From NCBI GenBank assembly GCA_946405105.1, contig CAMJFY010000004.1:1-64000 (forward strand): 64,000 bases of DNA, in the 5' to 3' direction. Positions 9,360-19,991 of the stretch are shown here, one piece after another. Source of the stretch: an uncultured Caryophanales bacterium (GTDB taxonomy: Bacteria > Bacillota_I > Bacilli_A > Acholeplasmatales > Anaeroplasmataceae). The position numbers and the translations under genes were made by a program. The notes below the pieces were generated by a model that had not been told where the DNA came from, searched no databases, and saw only the letters and a program-made list of their open reading frames with translations. Each line of letters opens with the position of its first letter. Position 1 is the first letter of the stretch.

Positions 9360-10655
9360 ATGGAAAAATATTATCTTTGTATAGACTTAAAAAGCTTTTA
9401 TGCATCATGTGAATGTGCAGATAGAGGCTTAAATTCTTTAACAACAAGATTAGTTGTTGCCGACCCATCAAGAGGTAAGGGCGCATTATGTCTTGCAGTA
9501 TCACCAGCTTTAAAGGAGCTTGGAGTAAAGAATAGATGTAGATTATTTGAAATACCTAAAAATATTGATTATATATGTGCTATTCCTAGAATGAAAAGAT
9601 ATATGGAGGTTTCAGCATGGATATATTCAATTTACAGGAAATATATCGCAGAAGAAGATATTTATGTATATTCAATAGATGAATGCTTTATTGATGTTTC
9701 TACATATAAAGAAATATATAAGATGGAAATAAGAGATTTAGCTAAAATAATAATAGATGATGTTTTTAGAACAACAGGTATTTGCGCAACCGCAGGTATA
9801 GGAACAAACCTATTTTTAGCTAAAATAGCCCTAGATATAACTGCTAAGCATGTTGATGACCATATAGGTTTCTTAAATGAAGAAATATTTAAAAAAGAAA
9901 TATGGCATCATAAGCCAATCACAGATGTTTGGAGTATATCTTATGGAACTGCCAAAAGATTATTAAAATATAATGTTAATGATTTATATGGAATAACAAC
10001 AATAAATGAAGATTTATTATATAAAGAATTTGGTATTAATGCTGAAATATTAATTGATCATGCTTATGGCATTGAGCCATTAACTATTAAAGATATTAAA
10101 AATTATAAATCTAAATCTAATTCATTATCATTATCTCAAATTTTATTTGAAAATTATGATTATGAATCAGCGTTATTAGTATTAAAAGAAATGATAGATT
10201 TAAGTAGCCTTGAATTAATTGAAAAAAAGGTAGTTATTTCATCAATATCTTTATATATTGGTTATGCTGATGACCTAAGATCTCCTACTGGAGGTAATAG
10301 AAGATTACATGAATTTACTCAAAGTAGAGAAAAGCTAATTGATTATTTTGTTAGCTTATTTAAAGAAACTACAGATCCTAATTATTTAATTAGAAGAATA
10401 GGAATATCTTATGGTAATGTAGTTGATGAAAAATATGAAACATTTGATTTATTTACTGATGAAAATAAAACAAAAAAGGAAAAGAAGCTTCAAAAATCTA
10501 TTATTGAGATAAAAAAGAAATATGGAAAGAATTCTATTATTAAGGGGATGGATTTAGAGTCAAAGGCTACAACAATAAAAAGAAATAATTTGGTAGGAGG
10601 GCATAATGCTGGAGGTTCTAATCCAGAGGACTATGAAGATGGAAAAACGAACTAA
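9360..10655 (+). CDS. Y-family DNA polymerase (UmuC/DinB-like; UvrX-type)
   Basis: YYLCIDLKSFYASCECADRG, YSIDECFIDVS catalytic motif, ATAGIGTNLFLAKIALD. Confidence 0.93.
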   Translation: MEKYYLCIDLKSFYASCECADRGLNSLTTRLVVADPSRGKGALCLAVSPALKELGVKNRCRLFEIPKNIDYICAIPRMKRYMEVSAWIYSIYRKYIAEEDIYVYSIDECFIDVSTYKEIYKMEIRDLAKIIIDDVFRTTGICATAGIGTNLFLAKIALDITAKHVDDHIGFLNEEIFKKEIWHHKPITDVWSISYGTAKRLLKYNVNDLYGITTINEDLLYKEFGINAEILIDHAYGIEPLTIKDIKNYKSKSNSLSLSQILFENYDYESALLVLKEMIDLSSLELIEKKVVISSISLYIGYADDLRSPTGGNRRLHEFTQSREKLIDYFVSLFKETTDPNYLIRRIGISYGNVVDEKYETFDLFTDENKTKKEKKLQKSIIEIKKKYGKNSIIKGMDLESKATTIKRNNLVGGHNAGGSNPEDYEDGKTN

Positions 10656-10965
10656 AATGAAGATGTCTGATAGAGCTAAAATATTCCTACCATTTAATGG
10701 ACTTAGAGGCTATTATGACCTTATTTTAAAGGTTGATAAAATAAAAGAGCCTAAAAGGGAATTATCAGAAGATGAATTAAATCATTTATCAGATATATTT
10801 AATAAATTAGAAAAAAGAATGATAGTTAAGATAACATATTATTTAGAAGATGGATATCAAAATATTGAAGGAATGATATCAAAAATTGATATTACAAAAA
10901 GAATTATAACAATTGTTAAAACTAAAATTAATTTTGATGATATACTAGATGTATGGATTATTTAA
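10606..10965 (+). CDS. YolD-like protein
   Basis: Directly follows and overlaps the Y-family polymerase; DRAKIFLPFNGLRGY resembles the YolD N-terminus; SD AGGAGGG upstream of 10606 (10633 and 10657 are alternative starts). Confidence 0.82.
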   Translation: MLEVLIQRTMKMEKRTKMKMSDRAKIFLPFNGLRGYYDLILKVDKIKEPKRELSEDELNHLSDIFNKLEKRMIVKITYYLEDGYQNIEGMISKIDITKRIITIVKTKINFDDILDVWII

Positions 10966-10975
10966 AGAGGTTTTT

Positions 10976-12010
10976 ATGAAAAAGAAAAAAATTATTAAAA
11001 TATGCATAATTGTATCATTAATTTTAATAATTAATTATTTTGTTGGCGGAATCGTTGCCGCAAGCATAGTAATATCTAATATATTTGATCATAGAGGATC
11101 TAATTATTCAGATTTATTATTAGATGAAAATAATATTTATAAAAGAATAGAAGAATATGATAGCCTAAAGAATTATGAAACATATAATTTCTATTCAGGT
11201 AAAAATAAATTAAAAGGATATTATCATAAAATAGAAGATAGTAAAGGACTTGTAATATCTGTACATGGTATGACAAGCCAAGCATTTAATGATGATATAC
11301 AATATCAAAGCTATTTTGTAGAAAATGGCTATTCAGTTTTCGCAATTGATTTAACTGCTTCAGGTAATAGTGAAGGTAAAAGTATGAAGGGCCTTCATCA
11401 AAGTGCATATGATGTTAAAGCCTGTTATGATTTTTTAAAGGAAGAAAGCTTATTAGAAGATAAGCTAATATTAGTTGGACATTCTTGGGGTGCATTTGGA
11501 GTTTCTGCATCATTATCTTTAGGTGTAGATGCTGATTATGTTGTTTCTTTTTCAGCATATGATAATCCATATGACACAATGGTTAGATATAGTGTAAATT
11601 CAGTAGGTGGATTTATTTATACAACAATTCCTACATTCTATATTACAACATCAATAAAATATGGAAAGAATAATACATTAAGCGCATCTAAATCATTAAA
11701 AAAATCAAATGCTAAATCATTAATTATTCATGGTGAAGCTGATAAGAGTATTCCATATAATAAAGAATCATTATATGCTAAAATGGATGAAAATGATAAT
11801 ACTAAAAAGATATTATTACCTGAAATAGGACATAGTGGTCCTTGGAGAACTAAGGAAGCTAATCAATATATTGATGAGGTTACAGCTAATATTAAAAAGC
11901 TAAAGAAGAATAAACAAGATATTAAAGAATATGTAGATACAATTGATAAAAATAAAACAAGTGAAATAAATATTGAATTATTAAATGAAATAAAAGATTT
12001 TATAGAATAA
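10976..12010 (+). CDS. Alpha/beta hydrolase, membrane anchored
   Basis: N-terminal TM; nucleophile elbow LVGHSWGAFG; SVHGM; terminal His region EIGHSGP. Confidence 0.88.
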   Translation: MKKKKIIKICIIVSLILIINYFVGGIVAASIVISNIFDHRGSNYSDLLLDENNIYKRIEEYDSLKNYETYNFYSGKNKLKGYYHKIEDSKGLVISVHGMTSQAFNDDIQYQSYFVENGYSVFAIDLTASGNSEGKSMKGLHQSAYDVKACYDFLKEESLLEDKLILVGHSWGAFGVSASLSLGVDADYVVSFSAYDNPYDTMVRYSVNSVGGFIYTTIPTFYITTSIKYGKNNTLSASKSLKKSNAKSLIIHGEADKSIPYNKESLYAKMDENDNTKKILLPEIGHSGPWRTKEANQYIDEVTANIKKLKKNKQDIKEYVDTIDKNKTSEINIELLNEIKDFIE

Positions 12011-12022
12011 GAGGCTAATTAT

Positions 12023-13027
12023 ATGATATTAGATATTATTATTCCTCAATATAATGAAACAGAAGAACAGATTAAAGTATTACTAGATTCTATTAGTAAT
12101 CAAGAAAACATTGATTTTAAAGAAATAAACGTATGTATAGTTAATGACTGTTCAAATGTAATATTATCTGATGAATTTTTAAATAATTATGAAAAATTAA
12201 ATATATGTTATATCAGAAATGACAAAAACACAGGCCCAGGTCTAGCTCGTCAAAAGGGCGTAGATTCAACTGATAATCAATATATTATGTTTTGTGATGC
12301 TGATGATAAATTATATAATAATAAGGTTTTATCATATATTATTCCTTTTTTAAAACAAAAAAAGCCTAATTATTTAGTTACTAATATTGCGGCAGAAAGA
12401 TATATAAATGGGAAAAAATGTCTTGAAATTAGAGAAGGAAGAGATACTTTCCCTTGGATGCATGGAAAAGTATATAAAAGATCTTTTTTAGAAGAAAAAG
12501 AAATAAGATTTTCTCCTTATGTAAGACATGTAGAAGATGTATATTTTACGACATGTGTTATAGGCTCAATTGATTTAAGATTAATAAAATATCTTGATTG
12601 TGTATCATATTTATGGAAAGCAAATGAAGCTTCTTTAACAAGAAAGAAATCAGAATTTCCATATATGGTAGAAGTGTTTGATGATTTTATATCTTGTCCT
12701 AAATATATATCTGAATTTTTAAATAAGCATAAGAGCTATTATAGATTTAGCTTTGTTGTAAATTCTATATTTGGTTTATATATTTGTCTTAATTCAGATG
12801 CTTTTGATGATGATAGATTAATTGAAAGAAAAGAAAAATATAACGAAACATTAAAAGGATATATTGATAAGAAAAGAAATATATTTGTTCTAATGGGAAA
12901 AGAAGAATTAGAAAAAATGTATAACGAAGAAAAGAAACAATTGATTTTAAGAAATAACCTTAAAAATGTATATAAAACAGTTGATGATTTCTTAAAAGAA
13001 TATATTTTCACAGAAAAAGAAGACTAA
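12023..13027 (+). CDS. Glycosyltransferase family 2
   Basis: LDIIIPQYNETEEQ, NTGPGLARQKGVD, FCDADDKLY. Confidence 0.9.
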   Translation: MILDIIIPQYNETEEQIKVLLDSISNQENIDFKEINVCIVNDCSNVILSDEFLNNYEKLNICYIRNDKNTGPGLARQKGVDSTDNQYIMFCDADDKLYNNKVLSYIIPFLKQKKPNYLVTNIAAERYINGKKCLEIREGRDTFPWMHGKVYKRSFLEEKEIRFSPYVRHVEDVYFTTCVIGSIDLRLIKYLDCVSYLWKANEASLTRKKSEFPYMVEVFDDFISCPKYISEFLNKHKSYYRFSFVVNSIFGLYICLNSDAFDDDRLIERKEKYNETLKGYIDKKRNIFVLMGKEELEKMYNEEKKQLILRNNLKNVYKTVDDFLKEYIFTEKED

Positions 13028-13122
13028 TTTGCTAAAAATTAAAAAATGTGTTATAATTCATTCAAATTGTGTTTTTTAATATAATGCATTTATTTTAACT
13101 TTTAGGGAGAGGAGGAATATTA

Positions 13123-16100
13123 ATGCCATTTAATGAATACAAAGATTATTCAAGAGAATTAAATAGTCCGATTGATGAATGGAAAAAGATAGACGCACTT
13201 CCAAATAGGAATCTAAGAGAAATGGCTCAATTACCTCCAGAGACTACTCAAATTCCTGAAAGAAGTAAGGGTCTTGATCCTGAGCCAGAAATTAATTCTA
13301 TTGATAATTCTGCAGAGAATCTAAGCGATACAAGAGAAAGCGATAGATTTAATGAAAATGATCCAAAAGCTGATTCTGGTAAGAGAACTGGTCAAGGTCA
13401 ATCTGATAACAACAATAGAATTAATAATACAATTAATAACGATAATACTACAATTAATAGTGGTCTTGAAACTGCAGAAGCTGCAGAAACATCAGTTGTT
13501 TCATCATCTGCAGTATTAACTAGTGGTGTTACAGTTGTAACTGCGTGTGCTGCGGTAGCTGTTATAGGTGTTGCAGCAACTATCATGAATAACGCACCAA
13601 AAATTGTATCTGAACATATTGTTACTGGTGCGGATTATTTAGTTTATGAAATTGACGTTAGAGACTTAGATTATTCTAACGATACTGAAAATAATAAAAC
13701 TCAATATAAGATAAGAGTTCATAATGATACATTTGTTATGGATTTCCCAATTGAAGAAGAAGGTATGCAAACTCAGATTGTTACAGGACTTATCCCATTT
13801 AGAAGATATACTGTATCAGTTGTAGGTACTTCAATGATTGGTGATGTATTCTATAATAATGTTAATGTTTATACATCTAAATTAAAGAAGCCACAAGCTG
13901 CGTTTACATTTACACCAAAGATTAATTATAAAGATGGTTTATATGATATTGAATATAAATCATACATTTCTGATTATTATGATACAGGCTCTGATACATA
14001 TTTACAGGTATATGTAAATGACACATTAGTAGTTGATGATCATGATTTACCTGAAGATGGATTCTTTAAGGGCGTATTAACAAATATGGCTAATGGTACA
14101 AAGATTAGTGCCAAGGCATATACTACATATTATGGCGAAGAAGATACATTAATAGGAGAATATGGATATACAGTTGTACATCCACAAGATTTCATTTCTA
14201 AACAATTCTTATCTCCATATGTATTTAATGAAGATTCTATTACATCTTCATTTAACGCAAATGAATTAACATATGATTTAGATATTAATACTGAATTTGA
14301 TAATTCAGATAATCCAACTGAAAAATATAGAATTGATTTATATAATTATGGTGAGCTAGTTAAATCTGAAACAACAACAAGTGAAAACTTACAGTTCACC
14401 CTAGATTCTAAATATACATATGTTGATGTCGTACTAACTGAAATCATGGGTGATTATGAGGTTTCATCTAAGACAATAACTTATGTAATGGAACCTAAGC
14501 TATTTAATACAGAGTTTAGATTTAATGAAGACGCTACAAGCTATTATTTTGAAGCATCACATGTTGAAAACAGCCCACTTCAAGGCGATAGTGGAACTGG
14601 CGGTGGAACTGGCGGAAAGATTAATTTTATCAGTGCTGATCTTCCAGAATTAACTTATAAAATAACTAATTATTATTCTGATGGTTCAGAGCCAACTTCA
14701 ACTTCTGGTTCATTTGATGAAGGCTTTGAGCATGAAGGTGGAATGGGAACTGGAGAAGGAAAAGAATTATCAAAGGTTACATTCGAGGTATTCTTAGAAG
14801 ATAAAGTAATTAGCTATTATCAATTTGATAAGCCAAATTATGAAGGAAAGCTTGAACTTTATGATGTCGATGACGACGGAAAAGTAATGTTAAAATATGA
14901 GACCGGCGCTGATGATGTTTTTGTTGACTATGTTTGGTTAAGTGGCAATGGCGTTTCTGCAAGTTCAGCAGCTGGTGCTGATGGAATAATGAAGCTTGAT
15001 AGAATTGATAATAATTATCTTTCTGAGTGTTATTTAATAATTGAAGGTCAATATAAATCAGGAACAAGAACAGAAATACATGTTCCTGTAAATGATTTAG
15101 CTTTAAATGCTAAGATTGTTTCATCTTCATTTGCTACATATGAATTAAGCCAATTATATGGTGCAATTCAATTAGATACTTATATTGATATTAATGGTGA
15201 AGAAAAGCTTTGTGATATCAACTTAGGTCTTGAATTATATAGACAAACAAGAGAATATAATCCTGATACTGATGAATACGAAACTGTCTTAAAATATGTT
15301 GCGTTGGCAGATGATTCATCATCAAATTATGATCATTGTTTAGGTATGTTTTATAAGATACCAACACTTGAAACAATAAAAGATGGAGACACAGTAAAAT
15401 ATTATAAATATAAGATTACTGCAGACGGCTTTGATGAGACTGGAGTAGAATATGACGGATATTTATTTGCTGGTTTCAGTGAATTAGCTGCGGATAGAGG
15501 TAGTAGTTTATACGAATATTCTTTGGATGCACAGCCTAATAAATTTGAGTCCTATGATACTCATATATCATATGTTAAAACAACAAATGATGATGGTACA
15601 GTAAATTATTATTTCTATACAAATTTCTCTGATGAAGATTCAACTCATTATCAAAGAATTGCTTATATGTATAATGTAGGAAAAAATATGGAATATCAAA
15701 ATCCTGGAACTAACATAATGCATTATACAGATTATTTTAATGGTAAATATTATGCACTTGAAAATGTCGAAGATAGAGATTATACATTTACTTTACAAAT
15801 TTTACAAGAAATTAATAATGTTAAATATCATTTTGAAGATGTAAAATGTAGAGAATATAGTTCTGATAATGTCATAGATGTATCTCAATCATCAATTTAT
15901 GTTGAAGATAATTTGGGCGGAAAGGTTATATCACTTACATTTGACCGTACAGCACTAGATACTGACACATTAAAGATTAATTATAATGGTAAAACTTATA
16001 ATATACCATTTAAAGCTGAAGGCAATGATACAGAGCCTTATCCAGAACAAGCAAGTAGAAAAGGTTATGCATATTTAATAGAAAATGCTGATTATCAAAT

Positions 16101-16965
16101 GCAATGTGTTGTTTATGATAATGGTTATATGTCAGTTATGTTATTGTTACCAGATGACATAGAAGAGCCTGATACAAGTAATTTACCAACATTTGAAGCT
16201 AAGGTATATCCAAATATCGTTGGAAAAATTGGAACTTCAATTGTTAAGAATTACGAACAATTAGATCAAGGCATTGTTGAATATCGTCCATTTGAATATA
16301 CTGCAAGTTCATTTGATGATGAATTTGTATATATTTCAGTTTACGCATATGATGAGGGTATTACAATTTCTGCAAGCTATGATAATGCAGAAGTTTCTGA
16401 TAGTAGAGATTCAATGAAAGTTATTGTTACAGATGAAAATGGTAATTCATTATATACTGCTATAGCTTCATATGGATCTGTATATATTTCAAATCTTTCA
16501 CCAAGTTCTGAAAAGATTAAAGTTAAGTTTATTCCTATTAAGGAAATAAATAATGGTAGAGCTACATTGGTGTATGAAGATTTAGCATTTGAAAAAGAAT
16601 ACAAAGTTGTAGATCTATATGCTGATACAAATATACCATTAACAATTTCAACTGGTATAGTTGAACCATTACCAGCAGGTGCTGCAATATCTGGTTATGA
16701 ATATACTGGTAGAATATTAGATGATACAGAAAATTACGAAAATGGTAATTATTCTTATTCAGCTAAGATATATGAATACATTGTTGGTGAAGAAGAACCT
16801 ACTGAACCAGTTGCTGAAGTGACACCTACGGATAATAGTTTCTATTATCAAAGTGAAACTGTAGTAGAGAATATAGAAAAGGTTAAAGTTGTAATTATAA
16901 AAACAATTTATGGTCAAGATATAGTATGGCAAGTATACTATCCAGAAATTCAAGAGCAACAATAA
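13123..16965 (+). CDS. Large (1280 aa) single-TM protein with tandem beta-sandwich/FN3-like domains, function unknown
   Basis: No N-terminal signal peptide; polar Asn-rich N-terminus, hydrophobic segment SAVLTSGVTVVTACAAVAVIGVAATIM, then ITGLIPFRRYTVSVVG-type FN3-like elements. Confidence 0.75.
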   Translation: MPFNEYKDYSRELNSPIDEWKKIDALPNRNLREMAQLPPETTQIPERSKGLDPEPEINSIDNSAENLSDTRESDRFNENDPKADSGKRTGQGQSDNNNRINNTINNDNTTINSGLETAEAAETSVVSSSAVLTSGVTVVTACAAVAVIGVAATIMNNAPKIVSEHIVTGADYLVYEIDVRDLDYSNDTENNKTQYKIRVHNDTFVMDFPIEEEGMQTQIVTGLIPFRRYTVSVVGTSMIGDVFYNNVNVYTSKLKKPQAAFTFTPKINYKDGLYDIEYKSYISDYYDTGSDTYLQVYVNDTLVVDDHDLPEDGFFKGVLTNMANGTKISAKAYTTYYGEEDTLIGEYGYTVVHPQDFISKQFLSPYVFNEDSITSSFNANELTYDLDINTEFDNSDNPTEKYRIDLYNYGELVKSETTTSENLQFTLDSKYTYVDVVLTEIMGDYEVSSKTITYVMEPKLFNTEFRFNEDATSYYFEASHVENSPLQGDSGTGGGTGGKINFISADLPELTYKITNYYSDGSEPTSTSGSFDEGFEHEGGMGTGEGKELSKVTFEVFLEDKVISYYQFDKPNYEGKLELYDVDDDGKVMLKYETGADDVFVDYVWLSGNGVSASSAAGADGIMKLDRIDNNYLSECYLIIEGQYKSGTRTEIHVPVNDLALNAKIVSSSFATYELSQLYGAIQLDTYIDINGEEKLCDINLGLELYRQTREYNPDTDEYETVLKYVALADDSSSNYDHCLGMFYKIPTLETIKDGDTVKYYKYKITADGFDETGVEYDGYLFAGFSELAADRGSSLYEYSLDAQPNKFESYDTHISYVKTTNDDGTVNYYFYTNFSDEDSTHYQRIAYMYNVGKNMEYQNPGTNIMHYTDYFNGKYYALENVEDRDYTFTLQILQEINNVKYHFEDVKCREYSSDNVIDVSQSSIYVEDNLGGKVISLTFDRTALDTDTLKINYNGKTYNIPFKAEGNDTEPYPEQASRKGYAYLIENADYQMQCVVYDNGYMSVMLLLPDDIEEPDTSNLPTFEAKVYPNIVGKIGTSIVKNYEQLDQGIVEYRPFEYTASSFDDEFVYISVYAYDEGITISASYDNAEVSDSRDSMKVIVTDENGNSLYTAIASYGSVYISNLSPSSEKIKVKFIPIKEINNGRATLVYEDLAFEKEYKVVDLYADTNIPLTISTGIVEPLPAGAAISGYEYTGRILDDTENYENGNYSYSAKIYEYIVGEEEPTEPVAEVTPTDNSFYYQSETVVENIEKVKVVIIKTIYGQDIVWQVYYPEIQEQQ

Positions 16966-16980
16966 TAAAGGAGAGATAAA

Positions 16981-18027
16981 ATGAAAGAGAAAAAGAAAAA
17001 TAAGAAGTTTACAATTGCTGAATTAATAATAATTGGTGTTGTTATCACAACATTCATTGTATTCATGATTATTGAAGCTGCAGCTCCAGCATCAACATTT
17101 GGATCATGGATTAAGGAAAATATTTGGGATACTAATAATGCACTTAAAGAATTCCAAACTCATCTTCCATCATTATTAAAATATGTATTCTATATTGCAG
17201 TTATTCTTGCAGTATGTACATTATTAAGATTAATCTTCAAGTCAATTATGAAGAAATCTAATCGTGCTAAAACAGTAGTAACATTAATTGATGGTTTAGT
17301 AAAATATGGTTGTGCAATCGCAATTATCATTTTCACACTACAAGCATTAGGCGTTAATGCAATGGCAATCTTCGCATCAATCGGTATTTTAACTCTAGTT
17401 ATAGGTTTAGGATGCCAAAGCTTAATTGCTGACGTTGTAGCTGGTATGTTCATTATTTTCGAAGATGAATACAATGTTGGTGAAATTATTGTTGTTGGAG
17501 ATTTCAGAGGTACAGTAGTAGAAATCGGTATTCGTGCTACTAAGATATTAGATTATGCTGGTAATCTAAAGATTATTAATAATTCAGATATTTCAAATGT
17601 AATTAACATGTCAAGAGAATTATCACTTGCAGTTGTTGACTGTGAATTCCCATATGATGTACCTATCGAGGTAGTTGAGGGATTATTAAAGGATAATTTT
17701 GATAACTTTAAGGAAAAGATTCCTGCAATCGTTGAAGGACCTTTCTATAAAGGTGTTTCAGGATATGGTGATTCTAACGTTGCTGTAATGGTTGTCGCAA
17801 AATGTTTAGAAGAGGATAGATATCAAGTTCAAAGAGACTTATTAAGAGAATACAGAAAAGTATTCACAGAGGCTGGTATCGACTTATCATTCAATCAAGT
17901 TGTTGTTAACCAAGCTAAGCCTACTGATTATAAGGTAACTAAGAAGATGAAGGCTGAAGCTGAAAGCTTTGTTGATGAACAAAAAGAATTATCAAAGGGT
18001 GTTGAAGCTCAAGACCAAAATAACTAA
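16981..18027 (+). CDS. Mechanosensitive ion channel family protein (MscS-like)
   Basis: GLGCQSLIADVVAGMFIIFEDEYNVGEIIVVGDFRGTVVEIGIRATKI is a canonical MscS segment. Confidence 0.92.
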   Translation: MKEKKKNKKFTIAELIIIGVVITTFIVFMIIEAAAPASTFGSWIKENIWDTNNALKEFQTHLPSLLKYVFYIAVILAVCTLLRLIFKSIMKKSNRAKTVVTLIDGLVKYGCAIAIIIFTLQALGVNAMAIFASIGILTLVIGLGCQSLIADVVAGMFIIFEDEYNVGEIIVVGDFRGTVVEIGIRATKILDYAGNLKIINNSDISNVINMSRELSLAVVDCEFPYDVPIEVVEGLLKDNFDNFKEKIPAIVEGPFYKGVSGYGDSNVAVMVVAKCLEEDRYQVQRDLLREYRKVFTEAGIDLSFNQVVVNQAKPTDYKVTKKMKAEAESFVDEQKELSKGVEAQDQNN

Positions 18028-18039
18028 TAAATAAAAAAT

Positions 18040-18072
18040 AGGCTGTAACCAACTCGGTTACAGCCCTTTTTG
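18040..18072. terminator. Intrinsic terminator between convergent genes
   Basis: GGCTGTAACC-AACTC-GGTTACAGCC plus T-run. Confidence 0.8.
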
Positions 18073-18074
18073 TT

Positions 18075-19121
18075 TTAATTAAGTAAATCTAGAATAACAT
18101 TCTTTCCAAAATACATTAAAGCTGCGATTTCATCATTTTTCCAAATCTTAAATGCTCTTTGAAGTCCGAAACCTAAAAAGCCATAATTCATATCTTTATT
18201 ATTTAATCTAGTGATTAATAATGAAGATGCTTTAACATCTCTAGTAGCCTCAAATAATGGCTCATTAACCTTTCTAATGTCATCTCTAGTATCTGTCTTT
18301 AATAATTCGTTATTAAATTTCTTTTTTGTTAAATTAATGTTTTTAGCTAATGGTTTATTTAAATCATCTAATAAATATAGATCATGATTATTATCGATAT
18401 ATAAAAGGAAATCTAATCTTAAATTTCTTTTTAAATAATCATTTACTTCACTCATTTTATCTTTAAATGTAGCATTATCACGGAATATAGAATGAATATT
18501 GAAGAAGATTGTTGCCTCATCATCATTAGCTAGCTTATTGATTTGTAAATCTTTATGCTTTTCATGAACATAGATGATATAACAATTTCTACCTTTAACT
18601 TTACCTCTATATAATGTCTTATCTGACATTTCAAATAATTCTTCATAATTCTTACCATCATCTGGGAAAGAAGAACTACCAATTGTTCCTGTGATAAAGA
18701 TTTCATGATTTCCTGTCTTTATCATTTTTCTTAATACTCTATTATCATGATAAATATCATTATAGAAATTATGAATCTTTTCATAATCATTATGGCCAAA
18801 GATGATAATAATAAATTCATCTCCACCAAATCTACCAACAAGACCATTTTCTCCAGTGTATTCAACTAAGCTTGAACCAACATCCTCTAAAACTCTATCT
18901 CCTGTTGCGTGACCATAATTATCATTTATTTCTTTAAAATTATCTAAATCTAAAATTGCCATTGTAAATGGTGTTTTATCTATTATTAATGTTTTAACAA
19001 AATCAAGGATATATTTTCTAGATACTGTTCCAGTAAGTGAATCAAGGATATATTCAATTTTGTTATCTTTTAATAACTTAGAAAAATATTCATATTTTTG
19101 TAAATCACTAATCGAATACAT
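18075..19121 (-). CDS. GGDEF domain protein (putative diguanylate cyclase) with C-terminal sensory-like domain
   Basis: LVGRFGGDEFIII; LDNFKEINDNYGHATGD. Confidence 0.9.
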   Translation of the reverse strand: MYSISDLQKYEYFSKLLKDNKIEYILDSLTGTVSRKYILDFVKTLIIDKTPFTMAILDLDNFKEINDNYGHATGDRVLEDVGSSLVEYTGENGLVGRFGGDEFIIIIFGHNDYEKIHNFYNDIYHDNRVLRKMIKTGNHEIFITGTIGSSSFPDDGKNYEELFEMSDKTLYRGKVKGRNCYIIYVHEKHKDLQINKLANDDEATIFFNIHSIFRDNATFKDKMSEVNDYLKRNLRLDFLLYIDNNHDLYLLDDLNKPLAKNINLTKKKFNNELLKTDTRDDIRKVNEPLFEATRDVKASSLLITRLNNKDMNYGFLGFGLQRAFKIWKNDEIAALMYFGKNVILDLLN

Positions 19122-19122
19122 C

Positions 19123-19836
19123 TTAATTCTCCTTTAATAAATCTTTTATTACCTCAGATGCGATTAATAAACCGCAGCTTGATGGAACAAATGAGTTAGA
19201 AGCAGGTATCTGCTTATTATTAATCTCATTTATTTTTATTTCTTTTAATTCTACGGGTTCTTCCTTAGAATAAACAACCTTTACACCCTTAATATTTCTT
19301 TTCTTTAATTCATATCTTAATGTTCTAGCTAATGGGCATACTGATGTTTGATTTATATCAGCAACAAGAAAGCCTTGAGGATTTAGCTTATTTCCTGTTC
19401 CCATAGAAGAAATAATAGGAATATTCATTTCTTTACATTTTGAAATTATCTGTATTTTAGCGGATAATGTGTCAACCGCATCAATTACATAATCAAAGCT
19501 AGAAAAGTCAATATCGTCCTTATTTTCAGGCAAATAGAAGCATTTATATTTAGTTACGATGCATGAAGGGTTAATATCTTTTATTCTTTCCTCCATAACA
19601 TCAACCTTATATTTGCCAATTGTTGAATGCAAGGCGATTAATTGTCTATTAAGATTTGTGACTGATATTGTGTCGTTATCGACAATAGTAAGTCTTCCAA
19701 TACCGATTCTAGCTAACGCTTCACAGGCAAATGATCCTACTCCACCTATACCAAAAATACAGACAGAAGAATCGTTAAGCTTTTTAATTCCTTCTTCACC
19801 TAGCATTAGCTCGGTTCTTTCAAATTGATTATTCAT
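19123..19836 (-). CDS. tcdA: tRNA threonylcarbamoyladenosine dehydratase (ThiF/HesA family)
   Basis: FERTELMLGEEGIKKLNDSSVCIFGIGGVGSFACEALARIGIGRLTIVDNDTISVTNLNRQ. Confidence 0.9.
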   Translation of the reverse strand: MNNQFERTELMLGEEGIKKLNDSSVCIFGIGGVGSFACEALARIGIGRLTIVDNDTISVTNLNRQLIALHSTIGKYKVDVMEERIKDINPSCIVTKYKCFYLPENKDDIDFSSFDYVIDAVDTLSAKIQIISKCKEMNIPIISSMGTGNKLNPQGFLVADINQTSVCPLARTLRYELKKRNIKGVKVVYSKEEPVELKEIKINEINNKQIPASNSFVPSSCGLLIASEVIKDLLKEN

Positions 19837-19991
19837 AATTTTTCCCCAATACATTGTTATTATATAAAAAAAGAGCAATTTATTCAATGTAATAAATATT
19901 AAATATATTTATAAAGGGAAAATGAAGAGCTTTTATAACTCTTTTTTTTCTTTATCATATATGATAAAATAAATTATAGAGAGGCATATTT

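Noticed and set aside
14810-15067. 85-aa minus-strand ORF rich in His/Gln/Leu
   Set aside because: Translation of the antisense of a repetitive Asp/Tyr-rich coding region; compositional artefact.
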